A program made the position numbers and the translations under genes. The notes below the pieces were generated by a model. It did no database searches. It was not told where the DNA came from and worked only from the letters and a program-made list of their open reading frames with translations. From Candidatus Venteria ishoeyi (GTDB lineage: Bacteria > Pseudomonadota > Gammaproteobacteria > Beggiatoales > Beggiatoaceae): a DNA stretch of 64,000 nucleotides. Position 1 is the stretch's first letter. Each line of letters begins with the position of its first letter. The stretch lies in NCBI RefSeq assembly GCF_030378065.1, contig NZ_JAUCGJ010000006.1, positions 1 to 64,000 of the forward strand, read 5' to 3'. Shown here one piece after another: positions 52,851 through 61,001 of this stretch.

Positions 52851-53821
52851 ATACTCCCCCCGAACCTTTAGCCGAAACCAGTCAAGAGACAGCGCCTGCA
52901 CCAAATCCTGATAACGCTGCTGCAACATTAGCGCAATTACAGATCACTATCGAGGCGGCATTAATGGCAGCAGGGCGGGCGCTGACGCCGGATCAAATTT
53001 GTAATTTATTCCTCACGGTGCATGATGATGAAGCCTTAGCCATTAAAGAACGTAAAGCTTTACGCAAACCCGTGCGCCAAGCTTTGAGCGCATTACAAGA
53101 CAGTTATGAAAACCGTGGCGTGGAACTCATTGAAGTCGCCAGTGGTTATCGCTTTCAGGTTAAGCAAAATATTGCGCCACAAATTGCCCATCTGTGGGCT
53201 GAACGCCCCTCGCGTTATTCCCGTGCCTTATTAGAAACCCTGGCAATTATTGTATATCGTCAACCGATTACACGCGGTGATATTGAAAAAATTCGTGGCG
53301 TGAGCGTCAGTTCAGAAATTATTCGAAAGCTGCTGGATTATGAATGGATACGTGTTGCCGGGTATCGCAAAACACCGGGAAAACCACGTTTATATGCCAG
53401 TACGCCAGTATTTTTAGACCATTTCAGCTTAAAAGATTTGCAAGACCTGCCAGCATTGGCAGAATTGCAAGACAACGCACTGGAAGAAGAACGCCAATTG
53501 CGTTTGGAAGAAGCGCCCGCGCCAGAACCTGAACAAGAGTCGGCGGATAAGGTAAAACAAAAATCAGTGGCAACTGCAAGCAGCGAAACACTGCAAGGGG
53601 ATTTATTTGCAGAGAATACACATTTGGAAACCCCGAAAACCCAAGAAACCCAAGAAACCCCAGAAACCCCAGAAACCCCAGAAGGTTCAGAAGGTTCAGA
53701 AGGTTCAGAAGGTTCAGAAGGTTCAGAAGGTTCAGAAGGTTCAGAAGGTTCAGAAGGTTCAGAAGGTTCAGAAGGTTCAGAAGGTTCTGCGAACTCAGCA
53801 CATTCAGAAAATACCCCCTAA
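52847..53821 (+). CDS. scpB: segregation and condensation protein ScpB
   Basis: ScpB is the winged-helix partner of the Smc-ScpA condensin complex. The protein has the two winged-helix halves: ITIEAALMAAGRALTPDQI, and LLETLAIIVYRQPITRGDIEKIRGVS with GRRKTPG-like RVAGYRKTPGKPRLY. After the conserved part (to about 195) there is an unusual acidic tail of over 100 residues that ends in ETP and then twelve EGS repeats. ATG 52847 overlaps the ptsN stop (ATGA); ATG 52820 is possible. holB follows in a TAATG overlap. The tail is probably disordered. Confidence 0.93.
   Translation: MNTPPEPLAETSQETAPAPNPDNAAATLAQLQITIEAALMAAGRALTPDQICNLFLTVHDDEALAIKERKALRKPVRQALSALQDSYENRGVELIEVASGYRFQVKQNIAPQIAHLWAERPSRYSRALLETLAIIVYRQPITRGDIEKIRGVSVSSEIIRKLLDYEWIRVAGYRKTPGKPRLYASTPVFLDHFSLKDLQDLPALAELQDNALEEERQLRLEEAPAPEPEQESADKVKQKSVATASSETLQGDLFAENTHLETPKTQETQETPETPETPEGSEGSEGSEGSEGSEGSEGSEGSEGSEGSEGSEGSANSAHSENTP
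53681..53788 (+). repeat. 9-bp tandem repeat encoding Glu-Gly-Ser
   Basis: Twelve units of GAAGGTTCA (the last ends in T) run without interruption at the 3' end of scpB. Related 9-base units encoding Glu-Thr-Pro/Gln precede it from about 53638. Slippage would change length by three residues and keep the frame. Confidence 0.95.
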
Positions 53822-54837
53822 TGGATACTGAAGCCCCTATTTTTCCCTGGCATGATAAGCTTTGGCTGCAACTGCTCAACAGTTTCCAACAGCACCGCCT
53901 GTCTCATGCCACGCTGTTAGCCGGAACGCAAGGTATGGGAAAATTACATTTTGCACAGCGTCTGGCGCATTTAGTGTTATGCAAAAACCCTGATGTTCAT
54001 GGCAAAGCTTGCGGGGTATGCAAATCCTGCTTGCTGTTAGCTGCACAGACGCACCCGGATTTGCATATTGTGCAGCCGGAAACAGGTAAAAAAATCATTC
54101 GCATTGACGATATCCGGGCCTTATTACCCAAGGTGGCGTTAACCCCAAAATATCATCGTTCCCATGTGGTGATTGTGTACTTAGCGGAACAAATGAATGA
54201 CAATGCCGCTAACAGTTTATTAAAACTACTGGAAGAACCCCCACCGCATACACTGTTAATATTAATCAGTCATCAAACTGCGCAATTGTTACCGACCTTG
54301 CGCAGTCGCTGCCAACACATGGATTTCAGCCAGCCACCCGTTGCAGTCTGCCAAGCCTGGTTGCAAACACAACTGCAAGCACAAAACAAACAACTGGATA
54401 TGCCGGTAAATTGCTTATTAACGCTCTCTGCTAACGCACCATTATCCGCTTTGCTTTTGCTTGACAAACTGCCACAGCGTGATGCCGTATTTCAGGCTTT
54501 AATGGCGTTAAAGCAAGAAAAACAAGATCCGATTAATACCGCAATCCACTGGCTGGAAACCGCGCCAGATGACAGTATATTATGGTTGACAGACTGGCTT
54601 ATGGATATGATTCGCTGGCGCAGTGGTGGTTTTACTGCTTCAAGTCAGGCGCAATGGCATAATCAGGATAAGGTCGATGCATTACAACAACTGGCAGATA
54701 GCTATGCCTTGAGTGATTTATTTCAATTATTGGATTTGCATTTACAAAATTACCAGCAACTGAAATATAGCAATGTCCGCCCACAAGGATTGATGCAGGA
54801 ACTGGCCTTGGCCTGGGTTGGTATCATGCCAGCGTGA
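53821..54837 (+). CDS. holB: DNA polymerase III delta-prime subunit HolB
   Basis: HolB is part of the clamp loader that places the beta clamp on DNA. The 338-residue protein has a Walker-A-like loop GTQGMGK (35-41), a zinc module with Cys54, Cys64, Cys67 and Cys70 (CGVCKSC), the segment NSLLKLLEEPPPHT, and sensor 1 residues LRSRCQ. Start and scpB stop overlap (TAATG). In many gammaproteobacteria holB is next to tmk; here it is next to scpB. Confidence 0.93.
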   Translation: MDTEAPIFPWHDKLWLQLLNSFQQHRLSHATLLAGTQGMGKLHFAQRLAHLVLCKNPDVHGKACGVCKSCLLLAAQTHPDLHIVQPETGKKIIRIDDIRALLPKVALTPKYHRSHVVIVYLAEQMNDNAANSLLKLLEEPPPHTLLILISHQTAQLLPTLRSRCQHMDFSQPPVAVCQAWLQTQLQAQNKQLDMPVNCLLTLSANAPLSALLLLDKLPQRDAVFQALMALKQEKQDPINTAIHWLETAPDDSILWLTDWLMDMIRWRSGGFTASSQAQWHNQDKVDALQQLADSYALSDLFQLLDLHLQNYQQLKYSNVRPQGLMQELALAWVGIMPA

Positions 54838-54890
54838 AAGTTAAAAAACCTATCGTAGCAACTTGTAAATCTCAAGCAAGCCGTTAAACT

Positions 54891-54908
54891 TGTACATTAT
54901 TAAGTACA
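54891..54908 (+). promoter_or_regulatory. candidate YefM operator
   Basis: TGTACA at 54891 and AGTACA at 54903 form a palindromic arrangement TGTAC-N8-GTACA just upstream of the antitoxin gene. TGTACA is the core sequence bound by YefM in E. coli, so autoregulation is plausible. Confidence 0.5.
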
Positions 54909-54926
54909 GGTTATTTGGAGGCAATT

Positions 54927-55181
54927 ATGCGCATTGTATCTTTTACTGAGGCAAGAAATGGTTTGAAATCCGTGCTGGACGGTGTTGTGAATGATGCTGA
55001 CTGTACCGTGATTACCCGGAGAGACACAGAAGATGCTGTAGTGATGTCTATGGCCTATTATAATAGCTTGATAGAAACAGTTCATTTATTAAAGTCACCA
55101 GCAAATGCCGCGCATCTGGAGAAATCTATAGCACAATTTAACGCAGGCAAGGTGGTGCAACGAGATATTATTGATGAATAG
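54927..55181 (+). CDS. yefM: type II antitoxin, YefM family
   Basis: YefM binds and neutralises YoeB and represses its own operon. The 84-residue protein has the Phd/YefM DNA-binding part (SFTEARNGLKSVLDGVVND, then CTVITRRDTEDAVVMSMAYYNSL) and a C-terminal toxin-binding tail. ATG 54927 is selected by GGAGG six bases upstream; an in-frame ATG at 54915 is less likely. The toxin gene starts inside its 3' end. Confidence 0.93.
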   Translation: MRIVSFTEARNGLKSVLDGVVNDADCTVITRRDTEDAVVMSMAYYNSLIETVHLLKSPANAAHLEKSIAQFNAGKVVQRDIIDE

Positions 55182-55434
55182 GTTATTGTCCTGGACGGAT
55201 GATGCCTGGAGTGATTATATTTATTGGCAAGGTCAGGATAAAAAAATATTAAGACGTATCAATAAATTAATTACTGATGTAAAACGCTCACCTTTTGATG
55301 GCATAGGTAAACCTGAGATACTCAAAGAAAATTTATCGGGCTTTTGGTCGCGGCGTATTGATGAAACAAATCGGTTGGTTTATGCCGTAGATGACGTGAA
55401 TATTACCATTATCTCTTGTCGTTACCATTATTAA
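55174..55434 (+). CDS. yoeB: ribosome-dependent mRNA interferase toxin YoeB
   Basis: YoeB cuts mRNA in the ribosomal A site. The 86-residue protein matches the family: SWTDDAWSDYIYWQGQDKKI at the start, the catalytic region LKENLSGFWSRRID and the essential C-terminal SCRYHY. All expected catalytic residues (Glu, Arg, His, Tyr) appear present, so the toxin is likely active. ATG 55174 overlaps the antitoxin gene by eight bases. The pair lies between holB and scpA. Confidence 0.93.
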   Translation: MNRLLSWTDDAWSDYIYWQGQDKKILRRINKLITDVKRSPFDGIGKPEILKENLSGFWSRRIDETNRLVYAVDDVNITIISCRYHY

Positions 55435-55473
55435 AAATTATTAGAAATAAAAATTTTATAATCCCGGATACTC

Positions 55474-56448
55474 ATGTCAGCACAACAAATAGCGCCCGAT
55501 TCAGCAAATGAAGCCTCCTCGGAAAATATCTCATTAGCATCTCCTTCAAGCAAGCAGGAAATCCAGGAAGTAGCCGATAGTATATCAACAGAACCCGTAC
55601 AGGAAGTTCTGGCACTGGTTGAAGGTGAAGCAATCACAGAATTACCAGGGGATTTATACATTCCCCCCGATGCTTTGCAGATTTTTCTGGAAACATTTGA
55701 AGGCCCGCTGGATTTATTGTTATACCTGATTCAACGTCAGGATCTGGACATCCTGAATATCCCGGTTACAAAAATTACCCAACAGTATTTGCAATATATA
55801 AAACTCATGCGAGAGTTAGAGCTGAATCTGGCGGGTGAGTATCTGGTCATGGCGGCCTTGTTGCTGGAAATTAAATCCCGGTTGTTATTGCCAAGGGATG
55901 AAGAAGAGGATGGGGAAGAAGAAGCCGATCCCCGTAAACAACTGGTACAACAATTACAGGAATATGCGCGTTTTAAAAAAGCGGCAGAGGATATTGGGCA
56001 ATTACCGGCAATGGGGGTGGATACTTTTTTACTGGATGTGGAGATGCCGCCCATTCCACAAACTAAAAAGCCCCCTAAAATTCCACTGGAGGCACTACTG
56101 CAAGCCATGCAGGATGTGTTATTGCGCATAGAAATGCACAGTGCGCATCAAATCTCCCGTGAACCGCTATCCGTGCGGGAGCGCATGACCCAGTTGCTGG
56201 AATTATTAAGCCAACACCCGGAACTGGATTTTCAGTTACTGTTTAATACCGAGGAAGGGCGTGCGGGTGTGGTTGTGGCGTTTTTAGCTTCACTTGAACT
56301 GGTCAAGGAGAAATTGGTAAACATTCGTCAGGAATATGCTTTCGGGCCAATTCAATTGGTGGAAAAACTCGAAATGGAAGTCGCAATGGAAGCAATGGAA
56401 GCAGGGGAAGCAGGGGAAGCAGGGGAAAATACAGCTATCGATACTTAG
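55474..56448 (+). CDS. scpA: segregation and condensation protein ScpA
   Basis: ScpA is the kleisin that bridges Smc heads. The 324-residue protein has the N-terminal signature LETFEGPLDLLLYLIQRQDLDILNIPV-type block (about 70-95), YLVMAALLLEIKSRLLLP, an acidic loop, and the C-terminal winged helix with VVVAFLASLELVKEKLV. The first 60 residues are an acidic/Ser extension. The C-terminus holds short MEA/GEA repeats. It normally sits directly before scpB; here it follows holB and the yefM-yoeB pair. Confidence 0.95.
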   Translation: MSAQQIAPDSANEASSENISLASPSSKQEIQEVADSISTEPVQEVLALVEGEAITELPGDLYIPPDALQIFLETFEGPLDLLLYLIQRQDLDILNIPVTKITQQYLQYIKLMRELELNLAGEYLVMAALLLEIKSRLLLPRDEEEDGEEEADPRKQLVQQLQEYARFKKAAEDIGQLPAMGVDTFLLDVEMPPIPQTKKPPKIPLEALLQAMQDVLLRIEMHSAHQISREPLSVRERMTQLLELLSQHPELDFQLLFNTEEGRAGVVVAFLASLELVKEKLVNIRQEYAFGPIQLVEKLEMEVAMEAMEAGEAGEAGENTAIDT

Positions 56449-56456
56449 TACAATAC

Positions 56457-56801
56457 TTACTTATACAAGTATCTCACACTTGTCTCTCCAGTCTTTTCTT
56501 GTATCTCAAATAAACATTCACAATATTCCTGATTTTCTTCAACGGGTGAGGGATCATCGGCGCAATTGCACCCGGCAATGACACCGCTATAAAAAATACC
56601 CACCTGGGCTAAAATAATGCCCTCAGCTTCAGAGACTTTGAGTATCATTGCCTGTACTGGCGTGTCTGTCACATAACTGCTGTGCGCTAAACCTTGTTGC
56701 AGTGGTAATTGCGCAATGCCTAATTGTTCAATTTCCTGTTTAAGTACGGCTGCAAATCCTGCTGTTCCCCATGCTATAGCGGCTTCTTTTAAGTTAGTCA
56801 T
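56457..56801 (-). CDS. conserved hypothetical protein with Cys cluster
   Basis: No function is recognised. The 114-residue protein has an N-terminal helix, a central LPLQQGLAHSSYVTD segment, and a motif GCNCADDPSPVEENQEYCEC (about 76-95) whose CNC and CEC pairs could bind a metal or cluster. It is soluble. ATG 56801 (MTNLKEA) is preferred over a TTG two codons upstream. It converges on scpA with an 8-base gap. Confidence 0.65.
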   Translation of the reverse strand: MTNLKEAAIAWGTAGFAAVLKQEIEQLGIAQLPLQQGLAHSSYVTDTPVQAMILKVSEAEGIILAQVGIFYSGVIAGCNCADDPSPVEENQEYCECLFEIQEKTGETSVRYLYK

Positions 56802-56901
56802 ATCCAATGTATTAATCTGAAGTTGATTAGAAAAGCCCTATTTTACCGTGTTAAACTATTGCGATAAAACTTAACTTTAACCTGAACCCAGGGAGAACCC
56901 G

Positions 56902-57660
56902 ATGGAAGCCTATGAACAGATTATCAGTGTCCTTGCGTTAACGATGGGGGCATCCTGGGCCAGTGGCATTAATCTATATGCAACATTAGCCGTTTTGGGA
57001 TTAAGCGCACAAGCTGGCGGGGTCGAGTTGCCGCCTGATTTGCAGGTCTTAGAAAGCCCGATGGTAATTGGTGCAGCATTATTAATGTACGCAGTGGAAT
57101 TTGTGGCGGATAAAATTCCGGGTGTCGATTCCGCATGGGACAGTCTTCACACCTTTATTCGCATTCCTGCCGGTGCCATGCTGGCAGCAGGTGCTGTTGG
57201 CGAAGTCGGGCCAATCATGGAAGTAGCCGCTGCAATTCTGGGCGGCGGCATGGCAACTGCAACTCATGCCACTAAAGCGGGCAGTCGAGCAGTCATTAAT
57301 ACCTCGCCAGAGCCGTTTTCCAATTGGACAGCTTCTGTGGGTGAGGATATAGCGGTCGTTGGCGGCTTATGGACGGCTTTACACAATCCGGTATGGTTTC
57401 TGATTTTTCTGGCAGTCTTTATTTTATTAATGGTGTGGCTGTTGCCAAAAATCTGGTCAGCAATTAAAGGTATTTTTAGTTTCCTTGGCAGGCTACTGGG
57501 GGGCAAAAGTGCACCTGAACCTGAACAGAAAACAGACACATCTGTCAATCTTAATGATGATAAGCTGGCACAACTGGAAAAATTGAAGTCGCTACTGGAT
57601 TCTGGTGCTTTGACCGAAAAAGAATTTACTGAGCAAAAACGTAAGTTATTGGATAATTAA
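56902..57660 (+). CDS. DUF4126 membrane protein with SHOCT tail
   Basis: The 252-residue protein has several hydrophobic segments: about 7-35, 52-68, 87-118 and 160-185. The region ASGINLYATLAVLGL, EFVADKIPGVDSAWD and RIPAGAMLAAGAVGE is typical of DUF4126, a membrane family of unknown role. The last 33 residues (LEKLKSLLDSGALTEKEFTEQKRKLL) are a SHOCT motif, often found as an oligomerisation tail. AGGGAG lies eight bases before the ATG. The gene seems monocistronic. Confidence 0.85.
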   Translation: MEAYEQIISVLALTMGASWASGINLYATLAVLGLSAQAGGVELPPDLQVLESPMVIGAALLMYAVEFVADKIPGVDSAWDSLHTFIRIPAGAMLAAGAVGEVGPIMEVAAAILGGGMATATHATKAGSRAVINTSPEPFSNWTASVGEDIAVVGGLWTALHNPVWFLIFLAVFILLMVWLLPKIWSAIKGIFSFLGRLLGGKSAPEPEQKTDTSVNLNDDKLAQLEKLKSLLDSGALTEKEFTEQKRKLLDN

Positions 57661-57796
57661 TCGGAGTTAAATATAAGGTTTTTTATCTAAAAATGCCAAA
57701 ATAAACCATATACTATCAATAACTTAGCGTAAAGTAAAAGCGACTTTTAATGCGATGAGTGACGCTTGAGCTTACGTGGAATTTGGATTAATTAAT

Positions 57797-58564
57797 ATGA
57801 AAAATTTAGGCTGGCTCCTGTTATTATTGCCGCTGCTGGCAACAGCAGAAGGCATACGCATGGAAATTAACACAGTGCGTAATGGTTATGATTATCGCAG
57901 TTTTCCAACGCATAAACCGGGTAAGTGTCTCAAGGTCTGTCAACGTGAAAAGCAGTGTAAAGCGTTTAGTTATATTCTTGATCAACAGCGCTGTTACCTG
58001 AAATCAAGCGTGCCAAATGCCTCACGCGATCATAATGCTGTTTCCGGGGTAAAGCCAAAACGCAGCAGAGACAAGCATCGTGATAAGCACCCACCGAAAC
58101 GAAATCGACCTGATAAACACCGACCAGATAGAAATAAACCCGGCTGGGATAAGCCCGATCAGAGAAAACCGGATTGGGGGCAGCCCTATCGTGGCAGACC
58201 TGATAAACACCGGAAACCTCATAAAAAGCAACGCATGTTTATTGAATACGATACGGATCGTTATGGTAATGATTATCGCAGTGATCACCGTCGTTCTACC
58301 CGTGCCTGCGCAAATTGGTGCCAACGGGAAGCAAGGTGCCGTGCTTTCAGCTTTTTAAAAACCAGCAAACGTTGCCATCTAAAAGATGGGGTTCCTCGCG
58401 CCAGTTTTAACCGGGATGTTGATTCCGGTATTAAAAAAGAACGACGTAGAGGCAGAGGCAGAGGCAGGCATCGTAACACTGACAAATATCGGGACAGACC
58501 ATCCAATGCTTATGAGCAACCGGATGCGCCACCTTATCAGGGTGGCTTTCGCAGGCTACCGTAA
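57797..58564 (+). CDS. secreted protein with two PAN/apple domains and basic linker
   Basis: The 255-residue precursor has a signal peptide (about 1-17), a first PAN-like domain (YDYRSFPTHKPGKCLKVCQ, CKAFSYI, RCYLKSSVP), a highly basic Lys/Arg/Pro/Asp linker (about 88-145), a second PAN domain (NDYRSDHRRSTRACANWCQ, CRAFSFL, RCHLKDGVP) and a basic tail. Each domain has the four Cys expected for disulfides. PAN domains bind proteins or carbohydrates, so an extracellular or envelope-binding role is likely. ATG 57797 starts the signal peptide. It precedes pncC by 17 bases. Confidence 0.8.
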   Translation: MKNLGWLLLLLPLLATAEGIRMEINTVRNGYDYRSFPTHKPGKCLKVCQREKQCKAFSYILDQQRCYLKSSVPNASRDHNAVSGVKPKRSRDKHRDKHPPKRNRPDKHRPDRNKPGWDKPDQRKPDWGQPYRGRPDKHRKPHKKQRMFIEYDTDRYGNDYRSDHRRSTRACANWCQREARCRAFSFLKTSKRCHLKDGVPRASFNRDVDSGIKKERRRGRGRGRHRNTDKYRDRPSNAYEQPDAPPYQGGFRRLP

Positions 58565-58581
58565 ACATCCAGGCAAAAATC

Positions 58582-59067
58582 ATGAAAACTGACTTTTATA
58601 CTTGCTTGGAACCATTAAGCCAATGCTTATTAAGTAAAAACTGGTTACTGACTACTGCTGAATCCTGTACCGGGGGCTGGGTTGCTCAAGCCGTCACTGC
58701 GCTTGCAGGCAGTTCCAACTGGTTTGATCGGGGTTTTGTCACCTATTCCAATGCTGCAAAACAGGAAATGCTGGGGGTTGCAGCCAATACGATTGCAACT
58801 CAGGGCGCGGTAAGCGAGGCAACTGTGCGCGCGATGGTACAAGGTGCCTTAAAACACAGCCATGCCCAAGTTGCAATCGCTATCAGCGGTATTGCCGGCC
58901 CTGGCGGTGGCTCCGTGGATAAACCCGTGGGTACAGTCTGGCTGGCTTGGAAAACGCCTGAGCAGGAACTCGCCAAATGTTTTGTTTTTGCCGGTGATCG
59001 CCTTGCAGTGCGACATCAGGCCGTTACCATGGCTTTGCAACAGTTATTGGAGTTGTTGGAATCATGA
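58582..59067 (+). CDS. pncC: nicotinamide-nucleotide amidohydrolase PncC (CinA C-terminal type)
   Basis: PncC deamidates nicotinamide mononucleotide in NAD recycling. The 161-residue protein shows LLTTAESCTGGWVAQ with the catalytic Ser28, GFVTYSNAAKQEMLGV, GAVSEATVRAM and ISGIAGPGGGSVDKPVGTVW. It lacks the N-terminal MoaB-like domain of full CinA. It overlaps the TPR membrane protein gene by four bases (ATGA). recA, often downstream, is absent. Confidence 0.93.
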   Translation: MKTDFYTCLEPLSQCLLSKNWLLTTAESCTGGWVAQAVTALAGSSNWFDRGFVTYSNAAKQEMLGVAANTIATQGAVSEATVRAMVQGALKHSHAQVAIAISGIAGPGGGSVDKPVGTVWLAWKTPEQELAKCFVFAGDRLAVRHQAVTMALQQLLELLES

Positions 59068-61001
59068 GCCTGTTAATGGATGCGCTGAAAAAAGCAGAAA
59101 AAGATCATGAAGGCGTACCGGAAAGCCAAAATATTGAGTTGGATCATGAAGATACTGTGCCTGAGCTGGAGCACGCAGCAGACGAACACAAGCCCACATC
59201 AGATAATGAGCAGGCCAAGATACAAGCCGAAAGCATCAGTGACAATGAAGTAGATAAAGCGCTGGAACACCATTATGCCTATGGATGGGTGGATGGTGTT
59301 TTAAAAATGGAGGAAGAGGACGGCGTAGATAATCAGCCAAATACAACCACAACGCCGCCGCTATCATCTACGGAAAACCCACAGCAAACAGCCACACCTA
59401 TCTGGTCTCATGAACTGGCTGAAGATGAAGTGTTAGAATGGGATTCCAGTATAGATAGCAGTGCAAATGATGTGCAAGATAATGTAAAACTCAATGCTGA
59501 AGCAACGCAGCAAGAAGCGACAGTTAGTACACCAGAAAATAGAGCCAGGTTAGAGGAAGCCAGATCAGATAAGGTATTAGAAAAACCAGGGATACAAAAA
59601 AAGCGTTCAGCAACGCCTACACTGGAATGGCTGGATGAAGAAGGCCCCGAAGGATTGACAGGCCGCAGCGCAATAGATAGTGTGCAATGGCTGGATGAAA
59701 CGGATAAAGAAGATATCACTTCAACTTATCCCAGTCCCGAAACCCAGCCCCAGCAACAAGCCGCAGCAGTAAAAATTTTTTCTGCGGGCAAGCGGGTGAA
59801 CAATGGTATGCATCGCGGCATTATCTGGTCTTTAGTTGCGCTGGGGGTATTATTATTTGCAGCTGGCGCAGCTTATTATTTTTATCAGGCCTTTAAAGAT
59901 TTATCTGCCACGCATTTTGTTAATGGCCCTCAATCAGGTGCCAAACCTGCTTTCACTAAATTTGCAGAAAAAATACAATCCCTGAAAAGCCATCAAACAG
60001 ATAGTAAAACTTTAAGTTCAGAGCAAGCAACTGCAACAGCAGAAAAAACTGAAAAACACCTAAAGCCTGCGACAACAACAACCGAGCATCCTGAAGTTGC
60101 GCAATTAAAACCAGCACTGACAGAAAAACCGGTCACTAAAAAAACTGAACCTGTCCAACAGCCAAAATCTTTACCGCCCCCTGCAAGACCGTCAAAAGCT
60201 TTAAGCCCTTTTTTAGCACTGAAAAAAACACCAAATCTATCTGAAAAGCCACTATCGCCTAAGCTTTCTACGATGCCGTTCAATACCCAGGCCGGGATAC
60301 AGGATAGCGAGGAAGCAATACCAACCCCACCTTTATTGGAGGCACTGAGCAAAGCAGACTTGGATGCCTTATCCAAAAAGGGGTTTGTGGTACAGCGTGC
60401 ACCTAAAAATAAGCGCCTGCAAGCGCGTCTGCAACAAGCCTGGCAGCAATACCAATTAAAAAACTACCAACAAGCCTGGAATCTCTGGCAACAGGTATTA
60501 GCATTTGCACCCAACAACCGGGATGCTTTATTAGGCGCGGCAAATTCAGCATTACAGCTCAACCAGCAGCAACAGGCGCAGCAGTATTATCAACGGGTAT
60601 TAAAATATTATCCCGATGATGCAATTGCGGAAGCGGGTCTTGCGCGTTTATTAAAATCGTTGCCAATTCAGAGCCGGGAACGCCGCCTGCGTCAGCAATT
60701 ACAGAAACAGCCCGATGCTGCGACCATACATTTTGAATTAGGTAACTTATATCACCAGCAGGGGGATTGGTCAAAAGCGCAGCAAGCCTATTTTGATGCC
60801 TGGCGCTATGATAAACAGCAGGCAGATTATGCGTATAATCTTGCAGTCAGCCTGGATCACTTAAAGCAGACACGTACTGCACTGGATTATTATTACAAAG
60901 CCTTAAATTTAATTAAAACAAAGCCACTCAACGCCACTTTTGAACCGCAAAGGGTTCAAAAACGAATTCAAACCCTGGAAAAGCAAATACATGGAAATTG
61001 A
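59064..61001 (+). CDS. membrane protein with C-terminal TPR repeats
   Basis: The 645-residue protein starts MSLLMDALKKAEK, an N-terminal helix shared by GspB/MshN-like proteins of type II secretion and MSHA-type pilus systems. An acidic low-complexity region follows (about 15-245), with two copies of an EWLDEEG/QWLDETD motif. One membrane helix lies near 251-275, then a Lys/Thr/Pro-rich spacer to about 440 and TPR repeats (AWQQYQLKNYQQAWNLW onward) to the end. A single-pass inner-membrane protein with periplasmic TPR is expected. The ATG overlaps pncC and the next gene starts within its 3' end. Assignment to a given pilus or secretion system is open. Confidence 0.75.
   Translation: MSLLMDALKKAEKDHEGVPESQNIELDHEDTVPELEHAADEHKPTSDNEQAKIQAESISDNEVDKALEHHYAYGWVDGVLKMEEEDGVDNQPNTTTTPPLSSTENPQQTATPIWSHELAEDEVLEWDSSIDSSANDVQDNVKLNAEATQQEATVSTPENRARLEEARSDKVLEKPGIQKKRSATPTLEWLDEEGPEGLTGRSAIDSVQWLDETDKEDITSTYPSPETQPQQQAAAVKIFSAGKRVNNGMHRGIIWSLVALGVLLFAAGAAYYFYQAFKDLSATHFVNGPQSGAKPAFTKFAEKIQSLKSHQTDSKTLSSEQATATAEKTEKHLKPATTTTEHPEVAQLKPALTEKPVTKKTEPVQQPKSLPPPARPSKALSPFLALKKTPNLSEKPLSPKLSTMPFNTQAGIQDSEEAIPTPPLLEALSKADLDALSKKGFVVQRAPKNKRLQARLQQAWQQYQLKNYQQAWNLWQQVLAFAPNNRDALLGAANSALQLNQQQQAQQYYQRVLKYYPDDAIAEAGLARLLKSLPIQSRERRLRQQLQKQPDAATIHFELGNLYHQQGDWSKAQQAYFDAWRYDKQQADYAYNLAVSLDHLKQTRTALDYYYKALNLIKTKPLNATFEPQRVQKRIQTLEKQIHGN

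Noticed and set aside
53424-53879. Minus-strand frame with Leu-rich repeats opposite scpB
   Set aside because: It is the complement of the 9-base scpB repeat and has no independent support.
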